DNA of 64,000 nucleotides from Vibrio sp. B1FLJ16 (GCF_905175385.1 NZ_HG992750.1:806001-870000); one strand, 5' to 3'. Positions 49,056 to 58,919 are shown, counted from the first letter of the stretch. Notes: generated by a model not told the origin, from the sequence alone. Translations and numbers: made by a program.

Positions 49056-50060
49056 TTAGCGATCGGTAATCTTAGTTAACCAATTGTGAGTGTCAGGAGC
49101 TTTACCCCATTGAATATCATTCAGTGCTTGGCGTAGTTTTGTTGCAACTGGCCCCATTTCACCTGTGCCGACTTTAAATTCTTCGCCGTTGTGAATAAGA
49201 GTACCTACAGAAGTCAAAACAGCCGCAGTGCCAGAAAGCATTGCTTCGGTGCCAGGTTTGGCTGCACGCTCAAGCAACTCTTCAACAGATACTTCTCGTT
49301 CTGTTACTGTCATACCAAGATCTTTCGCAAGCGTTAAGATACTTGCGCGTGTCACACCGTGCAAAAAGCTCGAATCTAGCGCTTTAGTGATGATCTCGTT
49401 ACCGTCGACTAGTAAAAAGTTTGCAGCACCGGTCTCTGTAATATACCCGTTCGGGCAGAATAGAACCTGGTCTGCTTGATATTTTTGCTTTGCTTCTAGT
49501 GTAGGAGATAAAGCACTGGCGTAGTTGCCACCACTTTTGATCATTCCCATGTGTGGAGCACAACGTTGACCAGTTTCGTCCAGTAACAGACGTAATGCAT
49601 GAGCACCGCCTGAGAAATAATCTCCCACTGGAGATAACAGGATATATACCATGGATGAAAGTGATGGTGCCGCTGCTTTACCGATTGCAGGTTCTGTACC
49701 GATGTGAGTAGGACGGATGTACATAGAACCTGGTGGTTCCGGGACATCTGATGCAAACTCAGAAACAATATCAACGATCATTTTTGATACTTGCTCTTTA
49801 TCAATCTCAGGTAGAGAGAGTTGCTTACTACTTTGAGCAAAGCGTTCGACATTTTGATCCATTCGAAAAATGTGTACGCTGCCATCCTCGTGACGGAATG
49901 CTTTCAGACCTTCAAAGCAAGTGCTTGAGTAATGTAATACGTGCGCGCCCGGGTGTAGTGAAATACTATCTGCTGAAACTATCTGTGTATCAGTCCATTT
50001 GTCATTTTCGAATGTTGTTAATGCCATCCTAGGCATAAACTCAGTACCAAAAGCCGCCAT
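49056..50060 (-). CDS. ilvE: Branched-chain amino acid aminotransferase
   Basis: A 334-residue class IV aminotransferase using pyridoxal phosphate, interconverting Leu, Ile and Val with their 2-oxoacids. The catalytic lysine is in GMIKSGGNYASAL; RPTHIGTEPAIG, GYITETGAANFLLVDG and FLHGVTRASIL are typical. It is of the longer, eukaryotic-like BCAT form. It is monocistronic by spacing. Together with the Bkd and ETF-QO genes it suits branched-chain amino acid turnover. Confidence 0.93.
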   Translation of the reverse strand: MAAFGTEFMPRMALTTFENDKWTDTQIVSADSISLHPGAHVLHYSSTCFEGLKAFRHEDGSVHIFRMDQNVERFAQSSKQLSLPEIDKEQVSKMIVDIVSEFASDVPEPPGSMYIRPTHIGTEPAIGKAAAPSLSSMVYILLSPVGDYFSGGAHALRLLLDETGQRCAPHMGMIKSGGNYASALSPTLEAKQKYQADQVLFCPNGYITETGAANFLLVDGNEIITKALDSSFLHGVTRASILTLAKDLGMTVTEREVSVEELLERAAKPGTEAMLSGTAAVLTSVGTLIHNGEEFKVGTGEMGPVATKLRQALNDIQWGKAPDTHNWLTKITDR

Positions 50061-50424
50061 TGTGACTCCCTTCTTTATTATTTATGAAGCAGATAGCTCT
50101 GCTTTGTGTGATATGCGTTTGCATCGTATGTTCTTTACAAGCGTAGCGTTAACTGACAGGTAACGGCTCTAATTGATCAAAGGTGTTTAGACTGACCATA
50201 GAACGGACTAAAAAAGTATAAAGATTTTTCAATCATGACGTTATCGGCGTTACTCAAAACTGTAAAGTAAAAAGCTTTTCTTATTTTTAAGCTATTTGTA
50301 ACTTAGTCTCAAGTCAATTTTACGTATTGTTAAACAACCTTGGGATATTTACTGCTGCTAGCATGGTTTAAGTGCGTGTACTGTACAATTTGACTTCACA
50401 ATATTGTAGGGATCAGTCGCTAGC

Positions 50425-50451
50425 TAAAAAAATCCCAAGCGGTTGCTTGGG
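50425..50451 (-). terminator. Minus-strand intrinsic terminator
   Basis: CCCAAGC (50434-50440), loop GGTT, GCTTGGG (50445-50451). Seven A on the plus side (50426-50432) read as a U run on the minus strand. It would end a transcript coming from the PPC gene or from a small RNA start near 50600. Confidence 0.8.
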
Positions 50452-50497
50452 AGAAAGGAGTTAACAAGAAGTCTTAGCTCATATTCAATGTAGTACG

Positions 50498-50578
50498 CTA
50501 TGACGCCAGCGCAACTAAACGATTGAGTTCGTGTGCATTTCTGGAAGTAAAGTAGCGATACAATTCTAATGTTTGCAT
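50498..50578 (-). CDS. Possible 26-aa protein or part of a small RNA
   Basis: A short frame reading MQTLELYRYFTSRNAHELN then RLVALAS ends in TAG followed after about 50 bases by a strong terminator. The peptide is well composed, but no good ribosome-binding site was found. A second, overlapping minus-strand frame of 59 codons also exists. The whole segment from about 50600 to 50425 may be a small RNA. Confidence 0.35.
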   Translation of the reverse strand: MQTLELYRYFTSRNAHELNRLVALAS

Positions 50579-50668
50579 GCAAGCTATTTAATATTGTGCT
50601 CATTGTCTCTACTAAAAAATCCTAGATTGAATACAGCTAAGTCCAATCTGCTCCTTGGTTTTTTTCTT

Positions 50669-51064
50669 TCACTTTACAACGAGTTCTGTATATCCAGTTG
50701 ATTCATCCATTTTACGGCTGAAGGTGAGGTCTGGATAGCTATGGATGATCAGCTCTGCGGTGGTATCTATCAGAGTGCCTTCCATCAGATGCCCGCCCCA
50801 GACATGTCCCTGCTTGTCCGACACAGAAATGTGAACGTGTTGATGTTCAGGAGTGAGAGTCCCCATAACAGAGACGATTTCAAACGGTTCAGATTTGGAT
50901 AAAGTGGATTCCGCACCGGCCAGACGAAGATTGAGCGTAGATATACATCCGGCACATGAGGCAACGGAACCTGCCTTGATGTTATGGTCTTTAACGATCT
51001 TAGCCAGTGAGCGTTTTAGATCCATACCTTTAGTCAGCCGAGTAGCAATCACGTTTATGGACAT
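50669..51064 (-). CDS. PPC (DUF296) domain protein
   Basis: A 131-residue protein consisting of one PPC/DUF296 domain, with the family end motif GHVWGGHLMEGTLI and the HQHVHISVSD strand. Such single-domain proteins form trimers; some relatives bind AT-rich DNA, others are of unknown role. It starts one base after the TetR stop on the same strand, so the two are cotranscribed; the TetR protein may control it. Confidence 0.85.
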   Translation of the reverse strand: MSINVIATRLTKGMDLKRSLAKIVKDHNIKAGSVASCAGCISTLNLRLAGAESTLSKSEPFEIVSVMGTLTPEHQHVHISVSDKQGHVWGGHLMEGTLIDTTAELIIHSYPDLTFSRKMDESTGYTELVVK

Positions 51065-51065
51065 G

Positions 51066-51641
51066 TTATTTCCTAATCAGAACTAAAAGGCAAGATAGAG
51101 CGGAATCTAAGTCTTCATAACGCTTGGCTTTACCGAGTACGCGCATACCTTGCATATTATTGAGAATAAACCGCGCTAGGTCGGATGGCTTAAGTGTTTT
51201 AGGGACTATTTTCTCTCTCTGTGCGTTTTCTAATGCTTCGGTCAAGATCTCGATAAGGTGATCGAATAAAAAATGCCCCATGCGCAGCACATCTTCATCT
51301 TCACCAGCATGTTCAACCAACGCATTTTGAACAAAACAGCCACAACTCCGTTTGCGCTGAAGCGCAGCAAAAGACGTTAAAAATTCTTCAATCTCACGAA
51401 GTGAAGCGCCTTCGTTTTGTAAGTTAGCGAGAGAAGGAAGGGAAACCTTTTTAAGGTACGCATCAAGGGCTTCATAATAGAGTTGTTGCTTATCACCGTA
51501 CGTGTTGTAAAGACTGAACCGGTTAATATTCAACTCATCGGTTAGATCGGAGATTGATGTGTTAGCAAAGCCTTTACGCCAGAACACATCCATAGCGACC
51601 AAGAGCTTCTCTTCTCGGTCAAAGTTCGCTTTTCTTGCCAT
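51066..51641 (-). CDS. TetR-family regulator
   Basis: A 191-residue repressor. The N-terminal helix-turn-helix region reads VFWRKGFANTSISDLTDEL and NRFSLYNTYGDKQQLYYEAL, typical of the AcrR group; the C-terminal region contains a possibly reactive cysteine pair near RSCGCF (about 96-101). It is divergent from a glutathione transferase gene and followed by the PPC gene. The 16-bp palindrome at 51747-51762 in the divergent spacer is its likely operator. Confidence 0.88.
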   Translation of the reverse strand: MARKANFDREEKLLVAMDVFWRKGFANTSISDLTDELNINRFSLYNTYGDKQQLYYEALDAYLKKVSLPSLANLQNEGASLREIEEFLTSFAALQRKRSCGCFVQNALVEHAGEDEDVLRMGHFLFDHLIEILTEALENAQREKIVPKTLKPSDLARFILNNMQGMRVLGKAKRYEDLDSALSCLLVLIRK

Positions 51642-51746
51642 ATAGTTACCTGCTGGGAAATATTGCGTTATAAAGCTTCCAATCTTACTGGCTGACTAAT
51701 ACTTATAATTCTTGACTGAACGTTTATAAACTGGCTACAGTATAAC

Positions 51747-51762
51747 CTAACCGAACAGTTAG
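51747..51762. promoter_or_regulatory. Candidate TetR operator
   Basis: CTAAC (51747-51751) and GTTAG (51758-51762) surround CGAACA, just before the glutathione transferase start. A possible promoter, TTGACT at 51712-51717 and TACAGT at 51736-51741, lies upstream, so a bound repressor would cover the start of transcription. Confidence 0.5.
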
Positions 51763-51781
51763 ATAAAGAAAAGGGTAAAAC

Positions 51782-52396
51782 ATGAAACTGTATGAAACCG
51801 CAGTGACGCCTAGTTGTAAGCGAGTAAATATCTTTTTAAAGGAGATTGGAGGCGACGTAGAACGCGTGGCGTTAAACGTACGTGAAGGCGAGAACCTAAC
51901 TGAATCTTTCAAACAGAAGAGTGTGAACGGTAAGGTGCCTCTTCTAGAGTTAGATGACGGCACAACGCTTTGTGAAAGCGTCGCGATTTGCCGTTATTTT
52001 GATGAAGAGTTTAAAAACGATTTAAACTTATTTGGTGGTAATCAACGCGAACGAGCGCAAGTAGAAATGTGGCATCGCGTTGTAGAGTTCCAGGGCTTAT
52101 ATGCGGCCTTTCAGGCTTTTCGAAACATCTCAGCGATTTACAAAGATCGCGAGAACTGCATTAAAGAATGGGGTGAGGAATCTAAGTCTCGCGTACTAGA
52201 CTTTTTGCCGACTCTGGATAAGCGCCTAAGTGAAAGTGAGTTTATCGCTACGAATAGCTTTACCATCGTTGATATCACTGGCTTTTTGTTTGTTGGATTT
52301 GCCATCAATGCACTTCAAATCGACGTTCTTGCAACCGCGCCAAACATCGCTCGTTGGTACGAGCAGATTGCCGACCGCGAAGCTTTCCAAATTTAA
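51782..52396 (+). CDS. Glutathione S-transferase family protein
   Basis: A 204-residue enzyme. The thioredoxin-like N-terminal domain (1-75) has VTPSCKRVNIFLKEI, with Ser/Cys near the active-site position, and VPLLELDDGTTLCESVAICRYF, where Glu-Ser binds glutathione; an alpha-helical C-terminal domain follows. It is likely to detoxify electrophiles in the cytoplasm. Divergent from a TetR regulator, it is probably induced by a toxic substrate. A terminator follows at 52454-52485. Confidence 0.88.
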   Translation: MKLYETAVTPSCKRVNIFLKEIGGDVERVALNVREGENLTESFKQKSVNGKVPLLELDDGTTLCESVAICRYFDEEFKNDLNLFGGNQRERAQVEMWHRVVEFQGLYAAFQAFRNISAIYKDRENCIKEWGEESKSRVLDFLPTLDKRLSESEFIATNSFTIVDITGFLFVGFAINALQIDVLATAPNIARWYEQIADREAFQI

Positions 52397-52453
52397 TCTC
52401 ACTTTAGATATTCGATAAAAAATTTAAGACTTTAGTAAGTTGAGATAACAAAA

Positions 52454-52485
52454 AACCAAGTAAAGTAATGCTGCTTTACTTGGTT
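52454..52485. terminator. Bidirectional intrinsic terminator
   Basis: AACCAAGTAAAG (52454-52465) and CTTTACTTGGTT (52474-52485) form a 12-bp stem between the convergent transferase gene and the 65-aa gene. Confidence 0.85.
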
Positions 52486-52506
52486 GTTAGTTTTGCTGAT
52501 CAGATA

Positions 52507-52704
52507 TTATTTTGATTCTGTTGTGTACGTTGGAGATAGTAGCGCCTCCAGTTCTTCCTGTGTAAGTAGATCATCTGTTCTGAACATGCCGTTCTCATCG
52601 TCCAGTGACATCCTAGTCCGGCTAATCAGGTACCTCTTCTGAGTTGGCGTTAAGTCCTTGAGTGAGTCAATCAGCTCTCTAAAGTTGCTGCCGTTCATTG
52701 CCAT
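52507..52704 (-). CDS. Small hypothetical protein (65 aa)
   Basis: A soluble, mostly helical protein. Segments FRELIDSLKDLTPTQKRYL and LLTQEELEALLS look like two amphipathic helices, suggestive of a small protein-interaction domain. I do not recognise its family. GGAGGG five bases before the ATG supports translation, and a shared terminator lies after it. Confidence 0.65.
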   Translation of the reverse strand: MAMNGSNFRELIDSLKDLTPTQKRYLISRTRMSLDDENGMFRTDDLLTQEELEALLSPTYTTESK

Positions 52705-53190
52705 AAACCCTCCGTTTTAAGCCTGTACGGATTTGTGATTCCATTTCGTATCAATAAGCGAAAATCTACTGGTTAGATTAATAGTTAATAGCTAGTAGTT
52801 CCTATTAACTATAGTTACATCTGGTGATTCCTGTTTAATTTCTTCTAAAGCTGTGACGTCTGTTCTTTTGCTAAGTCCGTCCTCGTCTGGTTAGCACCAG
52901 TTCTTGCAGCTTTAAGAACGCAGTAATGATCAGCCTACATACTAAGTTTTACCGCTAACGTGTATTTTTAACTAGGTGTTTGAAACAAAGTCATACTGAT
53001 AGGATAAAGAGATAGGAAAAAAATTCGAATTAGTGTTTAAGATGTATTGGTTCAGATTAGATCTGACACTTCAATTTGAAAAGAAAAGCGAACCCAAAGG
53101 TTCGCTTTTTAATTAATTATTCATATCTAAGCCTGTTTCTAACTACAGATCCGCTGTTTCCAACTTGATATGACATGATCAACTACTAAA
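52705..53190. other. Intergenic region upstream of small gene, downstream of gcvP
   Basis: This 486-bp stretch contains the promoter of the 65-aa gene (minus strand) and the gcvP terminator at 53084-53109. No glycine riboswitch or other structured RNA family and no gene was identified. Confidence 0.4.
53084..53109. terminator. Intrinsic terminator after gcvP
   Basis: AAAAGCGAACC (53084-53094), loop CAAA, GGTTCGCTTTT (53099-53109), with T/A tracts on both sides; it can end the gcvP transcript on the minus strand. Confidence 0.85.
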
Positions 53191-54738
53191 TTAATCTTCG
53201 TAGTTTTCAATGCTTGGGCACGAACAGATTAGGTTACGGTCGCCGTAAACGTTATCTACGCGGTTTACTGTTGGCCAGTATTTCCAAGATTTAGTTGCTT
53301 TCGACGGGAAACAGCCTAATTCACGAGAGTAAGGGCGATCCCATTCTGCTGCTGCAAGATCGACTTGAGTGTGTGGTGCGTTAACCAGAGGGTTGTTCTC
53401 TAGCGGCCATTCACCGTTCTTCACTTTAGCCATCTCTTCGCGAATAGCGATCATTGCCTCACAGAAACGGTCTAGCTCTTCCAAATCTTCTGATTCAGTT
53501 GGCTCAATCATCAGTGTGCCAGCAACTGGGAACGACATCGTCGGAGCGTGGAAACCGTAGTCCATTAGACGCTTCGCGATATCTTCTTCGCTAATGCCTG
53601 TTTCTTCTTTTAGCGGACGAATATCAACGATACATTCGTGTGCTACGCGGCCATTTTTACCACGGTAAAGAATCGGGTAGTGCGGACGTAGACGCTCCAT
53701 TACGTAGTTGGCGTTAAGAATTGCAACTTCAGTCGCTTCTTTAAGGCCAGCTTCACCCATCATCGCAATGTAAGCCCAAGAGATAGGCAGGATAGAAGCG
53801 CTACCTAAATCTGCTGCAGAAACTGCGTATTCTTTACCTTCAGTGCCATTTTCGATATGTCCCGGAAGGAAAGGAGCCAGGTGAGATTTAACACCGATAG
53901 GACCCATGCCCGGACCACCGCCACCGTGTGGAATACAGAAGGTTTTGTGCAAGTTCAGGTGTGAAACGTCAGAACCGATAATCCCCGGAGAGGTTAGGCC
54001 AACCTGTGCGTTCATGTTTGCACCGTCCAGGTATACCTGACCGCCAGCAGCATGAACCATTTCACACACTTCTTTAACTTGCTCTTCGTATACGCCGTGC
54101 GTAGAAGGGTAAGTGATCATGATGCTTGATAGATTGTCTTTATGCTTCTCAATCTTGTCAGCAAGATCGGACATGTCGATGTTGCCGTTTTCGTCACACT
54201 TAACTACTACCACTTTCATTGACACCATTGACGCTGTCGCAGGGTTAGTGCCGTGCGCAGAGCTTGGGATCAAACATACGTTACGGTGACCTTCGCCACG
54301 GCTGTCGTGGTAACGCTGAATCGCAATAAGACCCGCGTACTCACCAGATGCACCAGAGTTAGGCTGTAGTGAGAAATCATCGTAACCTGTGATTTCACAT
54401 AGCTTCTCTTTTAGATCTTTTGCAAGAGCAGCGTAACCAGCCGCTTGCTCAAGAGGTGCGAACGGGTGGATAGAACCAAACTCAGGCCATGTTACAGGAA
54501 TCATCTCTGCTGCTGCGTTCAGTTTCATCGTACAACTACCCAACGGGATCATACCGTGAGTCAGTGAGAAGTCTTTGTTCTCTAGCTGTTTCAGGTAACG
54601 CATCATTTGAGTTTCGCTGTGGTGCGTATTGAATACTGGGTGAGTCAGGAACTCAGAAGTACGGCGTAACGCTTCTGGGATTGAAGCAAACTCGTTGCTT
54701 GCGATTTCTGAAGACAACGCGTTAACGTCTTGCTTCAC
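53191..54738 (-). pseudogene. gcvP: Glycine decarboxylase GcvP, C-terminal half (frameshifted gene)
   Basis: The second half of GcvP, 515 codons, contains the pyridoxal-phosphate lysine in [18 protein letters not shown] (about 265), and [14 protein letters not shown]. It corresponds to GcvPB, the catalytic subunit of the split enzyme of Gram-positive bacteria. It begins with GTG (54738-54736) overlapping the stop of the first half by four bases. In related bacteria one chain of about 955 residues is usual; reading through needs a -1 shift at GTGTTTTTGTGA. It may be translated separately through coupling, may need frameshifting, or may be an artefact of one missing base. Confidence 0.85.
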
Positions 54739-56054
54739 AAAAACACAGCAAATAGCGCTTCGATGTCAGCCGTTGTCGTTGTTTCGTCGAAGCTGATTCC
54801 TAGCTTACCATTCAATTTGCGTAGGTTGATGTCTGCAGCTTGTGCTTTAGCGTAAAGCTCTTCAGTTTTGCCATTCGTGTTAATAGTAATGGTGTCGAAG
54901 AAGCTATTGTGAGCCAGCTCGTAACCTGATTTTGTCAGGCCAGCAGCCAAGATTGCAGTCATGTGGTGAGTGCGGCGAGCGATGGTACGAAGACCTTCTG
55001 CGCCGTGGAATACAGCGTAGAAAGACGCCATGTTCGCTAGTAGTGCTTGCGCAGTACAGATGTTCGATGTCGCTTTTTCACGACGGATGTGCTGCTCACG
55101 CGTCTGCATTGCCATGCGAAGTGCCTGGTTGCCGTTTACGTCGATAGAAACACCAATAACGCGACCTGGCATTGTACGTTTATGCTTGTCACGAGTTGCC
55201 ATGAATGCAGCGTGTGGACCACCGTAACCCATTGGTACGCCAAAACGTTGAGCTGAACCAATTACTACGTCTGCGCCCATTTCGCCTGCTGGTTTCAGCA
55301 GAGTAGAAGCAAGTAGGTCAGTGGCAACCGTCACTAGCGTTTTGTTTGCTTGTGCTTTTGCGATGATGTCCGTTAGGTCACGAACTTCACCCGTTGTGCC
55401 CGGGTATTGAACTAGTGCGCCAAATACGTCTTGCTCTGGAAGTGATTCAAGCGAACCAACTTGCACGTCAAAGCCAATGTACTTCGCACGAGTTTTAACT
55501 ACTTCCAGTGTTTGTGGGTGAACGTCGTCAGCCACGAAGAATACATTACTCTTGCTCTTACCAGCGCGCTTACACAGAGTCATAGCTTCAGCGGCAGCGG
55601 TTGCTTCGTCAAGTAGGGAGGCGTTCGCGATTTCCATACCAGTCAGGTCCATGACCATTTGCTGGTAGTTTAGTAGCGCTTCAAGACGACCTTGAGAGAT
55701 TTCTGGCTGGTAAGGTGTGTAAGCTGTGTACCAGCCTGGGTTTTCTAGTACGTTACGTAGAATAACGTTTGGCGTAAAGGTGTTGTAGTAACCTTGGCCT
55801 ATAAACGTACGTTTAATTTGGTTCTGGTCAGCAAATTTACGCATCGCGACAAGCATATCTGATTCGCTTTTCGCTTCTGCTAGAGATAGCGGTTTTTCCA
55901 GACGAATTTGTGCAGGAACCGTTTCTTCGATAAGTGCGTCAAGGTTAGCAACATTGATCGCGTCCAACATTTTTTGTTGGTCAGATTTGTTTGGGCCGTT
56001 GTGGCGAGCAACGAACTCATTTTGTGTGCTGAGGCTTTGAAGTAATTCAGTCAT
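54735..56054 (-). pseudogene. gcvP: Glycine decarboxylase GcvP, N-terminal half (frameshifted gene)
   Basis: A 439-residue frame covering the first half of GcvP, matching GcvPA in length: [37 protein letters not shown] and [16 protein letters not shown] are conserved. It should continue past ALFAVF as GVK.. but instead ends in L-stop at a T5 run. The protein is part of the P-protein that decarboxylates glycine and passes the aminomethyl group to GcvH. Its start is 122 bases after gcvH, beyond a terminator. Confidence 0.85.
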
Positions 56055-56130
56055 TGTCCTTTACCTACTCCTTGTTCGGGTAACGGATTGGCTCGTTACT
56101 GATAAGCTTAATTATACTTCCGAACATTTA

Positions 56131-56162
56131 AAAAAAGCTGCCTTCTAAGCGGAGGCAGCTTT
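56131..56162 (-). terminator. Minus-strand terminator between gcvH and gcvP
   Basis: AAAGCTGCCT (56134-56143) and AGGCAGCTTT (56153-56162) form a stem; on the minus strand it is followed by a run of T (A at 56131-56136 on the plus strand). It would cut gcvP off from gcvH unless read through, so gcvP may have its own promoter; TATAAT occurs on the minus strand near 56113. Confidence 0.75.
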
Positions 56163-56176
56163 GTTAATCTTCCTAA

Positions 56177-56557
56177 TTACTCTTCTTCAATCGAGTTTAG
56201 GTATTCTTCTGCGTCTTTCAGATTGTCTAGTTCTGATGGGTCAGACATCTTCACTTTAACAATCCAGCCGCCTTCGTACGGTTCTTCGTTGATTAGCTCT
56301 GGGCTATCTTCAAGCTCTTCGTTGATTTCTACAATTTCACCACTGATTGGTGCGTAGATATCTGAAGCAGCTTTTACAGACTCAACAAGAGAGAAGCTAT
56401 CACCCGCTTCAATTTCGTCTTCCACTTCTGGTAGGTCTACGAATACTACGTCACCTAACATTTCTTGTGCGTGCTCAGAAATACCGATAGTTACTGTGCC
56501 ATCGCCATTATCGCGTACCCACTCGTGGCTATCTGCAAACTTCAATGTGTTGTCCAT
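56177..56557 (-). CDS. gcvH: Glycine cleavage system H protein
   Basis: A 126-residue lipoyl carrier, the normal length. The lipoylated lysine is in [19 protein letters not shown] (about residue 65). It shuttles the aminomethyl intermediate between GcvP, GcvT and lipoamide dehydrogenase. Its start is 36 bases after glyA, so the two are cotranscribed; a terminator follows before gcvP. Confidence 0.95.
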   Translation of the reverse strand: MDNTLKFADSHEWVRDNGDGTVTIGISEHAQEMLGDVVFVDLPEVEDEIEAGDSFSLVESVKAASDIYAPISGEIVEINEELEDSPELINEEPYEGGWIVKVKMSDPSELDNLKDAEEYLNSIEEE

Positions 56558-56593
56558 TGCTTAATCTCCAAAAAATAACTGCGTTTAAATTGT

Positions 56594-57889
56594 TTATTGG
56601 TAAAGAGGGAAGCGATTACACAGCGCTTTCACTTCTTTGCGAACGCGTTGTTCTACTTCCGTGTTACCTTCAGGGTTTTCAACTAACCCATCCAGTACAT
56701 CGCCAATCCAATTACCGATGAGCTTGAATTCTTCTTCGCCAAAGCCGCGGCTTGTGCCTGCTGGTGTACCTAAGCGGATACCCGATGTAATCATAGGCTT
56801 CTCTGAATCGAATGGGATGCCATTTTTATTACATGTGATCCCAGCACGTTCGAGAGCTTCTTCAGTTTTATTACCTTTCAAACCCTTAGGGCGAAGGTCA
56901 ACTAACATCAGGTGAGTATCCGTACCGCCAGTCACAATATCGCACCCGCGAGTTTGCAATACTTCGGCTAATACTTTTGCGTTATTGATCACTGAATCAA
57001 TATAAGTTTTAAACTCAGGGCCAAGCGCTTCGCCAAATGCGACTGCTTTTGCTGCGATAACATGCATTAGCGGGCCGCCTTGAAGGCCAGGGAATACCGC
57101 TGAGTTAATTTTCTTAATGATATCTTCGTAGTTGGTCAGGATCATGCCGCCACGAGGGCCGCGTAGTGTTTTGTGTGTTGTCGTCGTTACTACGTGCGCA
57201 TGTGGAAGCGGGCTAGGGTGAGCACCGGTCGCGATAAGACCGGCGATGTGTGCCATATCAACCATTAGGACTGCATCTACTTCGTCTGCGATTTCACGGA
57301 ATTTAGCGAAATCGATAGTACGTGGAATTGCACTACCACCTGCGATGATCATCTTTGGTTTGTGTTCAAGTGCAAGGGCACGAACATCTTCGTAATTAAT
57401 TTCTAATGTTTCGCGATCAACACCGTACTGTACTGCGTTGAACCATTTACCAGATAGAGCTGGACGCGCACCGTGTGTAAGGTGGCCTCCGGCGTCCAGT
57501 GACATGCCTAAAATGGTGTCGCCTGGTTGAAGAAGTGCCAGTTTTACTGCACCGTTAGCCTGAGCACCAGAGTGAGGTTGAACGTTTGCGTATTCGCAAC
57601 TAAAAAGCTTTTTCGCACGTTCGATAGCGATAGCCTCGACGGTATCGACGTGCTCACAACCACCGTAGTAACGACGTCCTGGGTAACCTTCAGCGTATTT
57701 GTTTGTTAGGCAAGTGCCCTGAGCTTGCATTACTGCTTTAGAAACAATGTTCTCAGAAGCGATAAGCTCGATTTGTTCGTTTTGGCGAGCGGATTCCGCC
57801 TGAATTCCGGCAAAGACAGCATCATCTGTCGCAGAGAGATTGGTAGAGAAAAAGTTTTCCAAGCTGTGGTTAGGGTAACTCTTATTCAT
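56594..57889 (-). CDS. glyA: Serine hydroxymethyltransferase
   Basis: A 431-residue pyridoxal-phosphate enzyme converting serine and tetrahydrofolate to glycine and methylene-tetrahydrofolate. The catalytic lysine lies in [14 protein letters not shown], and [18 protein letters not shown] and [14 protein letters not shown] are conserved. It is first in the glyA-gcvH(-gcvP) unit, so it probably works with glycine cleavage rather than as the general-purpose GlyA. It shares its promoter region with the divergent XRE-cupin regulator. Confidence 0.95.
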   Translation of the reverse strand: MNKSYPNHSLENFFSTNLSATDDAVFAGIQAESARQNEQIELIASENIVSKAVMQAQGTCLTNKYAEGYPGRRYYGGCEHVDTVEAIAIERAKKLFSCEYANVQPHSGAQANGAVKLALLQPGDTILGMSLDAGGHLTHGARPALSGKWFNAVQYGVDRETLEINYEDVRALALEHKPKMIIAGGSAIPRTIDFAKFREIADEVDAVLMVDMAHIAGLIATGAHPSPLPHAHVVTTTTHKTLRGPRGGMILTNYEDIIKKINSAVFPGLQGGPLMHVIAAKAVAFGEALGPEFKTYIDSVINNAKVLAEVLQTRGCDIVTGGTDTHLMLVDLRPKGLKGNKTEEALERAGITCNKNGIPFDSEKPMITSGIRLGTPAGTSRGFGEEEFKLIGNWIGDVLDGLVENPEGNTEVEQRVRKEVKALCNRFPLYQ

Positions 57890-58278
57890 GGTAGTTGACC
57901 TTCCAAATCTGAAAATGAACCCGCAGTAGATTTGTTTATTGAATTGCGATTAGGTTCATTTGTCCTCAAACAGCTGAACTGCGTAGCAGAACAGAGCGAA
58001 CATCCAGCCCTAAAAGTGGGCAAAAACTCCGTTGAAACGCGCGTTAACTAATCCAATCTCACACGCCAATCTTAACGGAAAAGTGCATCTCTACATCTAA
58101 CAAGGCTGTAACATAGCGTTTGCGACAAGAACAATCAATAAAAAATTTCCTATAGGAAACTAGATTTCTAAATTTGTTAACGAGAACACGGTTTAATTAA
58201 CGTGGTGGACTTTTATCCACTATAGTGATCATGCACAATGGCTTTAATAACAAAATAAGGATATCAACAGAGGGATTT
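57890..58278. promoter_or_regulatory. Divergent glyA / XRE-cupin control region
   Basis: The 389-bp spacer contains two CTATAG-centred palindromes, TTTCCTATAGGAAA (58146-58159) and CACTATAGTG (58218-58227), whose centres are 70 bp apart. A GTGGA/TCCAC inverted repeat (58203-58219) overlaps the second. The glyA leader was searched by eye for a glycine riboswitch and none was seen. Confidence 0.5.
58146..58159. promoter_or_regulatory. Perfect 14-bp operator candidate (glyA promoter)
   Basis: TTTCCTATAGGAAA is a perfect palindrome in the glyA/XRE spacer. Related sites at 58218-58227 and 58920-58933 share the CTATAG core. The likely binder is the XRE-cupin regulator encoded next to it. Confidence 0.6.
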
Positions 58279-58902
58279 ATGGCCGATAGTATTTACGACG
58301 AGTACCCATCGATGACGTTGGCGAAAGAAAATAATGGTGACAACATAGAACCACTTAAACTCGGTCAGCGCATCAAAGATATCCGCTCGAAACTCGGTAT
58401 TACTTTGGAAGAGGCGAGCCAGCGAACCGGACTCGCCCGTTCCACACTTAGCAAAATCGAGAATGAACAGATTTCACCAACCTTCCAGGCGATGCAGAAG
58501 TTGGCACTCGGCTTACAAATAGATATGCCGCAACTATTTGAACCGCCAAGGAAAAAGGTGGCAGCGGGTCGCAGGGATATCACAAAGAAAAATGAAGGCA
58601 AACCTCACCCGACTCAAACCTATGAGCATGAGCTGCTGGCAACACAACTTTCCAATAAGAAAATGATGCCTTTCAAAAGCCAGATCCGTGCACGAAGTTT
58701 TGACGAATACAAAGATTGGGTACGTCACGACGGTGAAGAGTTTTTACTTATCTTATCGGGCGAAGTTAGGTTCTATTCTGAGTTCTACGAGCCTGTTGTT
58801 TTGAGTGAAGGAGATAGTGTCTATTACGATGCTAATATGGGACATATGTTAACCAGCGTGAGTGAAGAAGATGCACAGATTCTTTGGGTCACTGCGAAGT
58901 AA
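58279..58902 (+). CDS. XRE-family regulator with cupin domain
   Basis: A 207-residue regulator. The helix-turn-helix (about 30-85) includes LGQRIKDIRSKLGITLEEA and GLARSTLSKIENEQISPTF; the C-terminal cupin (about 125-205) includes VRHDGEEFLLILSGEVRFY and GDSVYYDANMGHML. XRE-cupin proteins bind small ligands and repress nearby catabolic genes; position between glyA-gcvHP and gcvT suggests glycine or serine as signal, which is an inference. ATG 58279 has AGAGGG upstream and removes 18 poorly supported residues. Confidence 0.85.
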   Translation: MADSIYDEYPSMTLAKENNGDNIEPLKLGQRIKDIRSKLGITLEEASQRTGLARSTLSKIENEQISPTFQAMQKLALGLQIDMPQLFEPPRKKVAAGRRDITKKNEGKPHPTQTYEHELLATQLSNKKMMPFKSQIRARSFDEYKDWVRHDGEEFLLILSGEVRFYSEFYEPVVLSEGDSVYYDANMGHMLTSVSEEDAQILWVTAK

Positions 58903-58919
58903 TGATAAAAAGCTGTAAA

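Larger units (their letters stand above)
50061..50668. other. Long intergenic region with minus-strand terminator and short frame
   Basis: The spacer between ilvE and the PPC-domain gene holds a clear minus-strand terminator at 50425-50451 and a short frame at 50498-50578, listed separately. The remaining bases show AT-rich promoter-like sequence but no gene. Confidence 0.45.

Noticed and set aside
57890..58224. Glycine riboswitch in the glyA leader
   Set aside because: The glycine aptamer core features (tandem GGAGAG and CCGAAG-type segments) were not found on the minus strand; only vague resemblance near GAGGACA.
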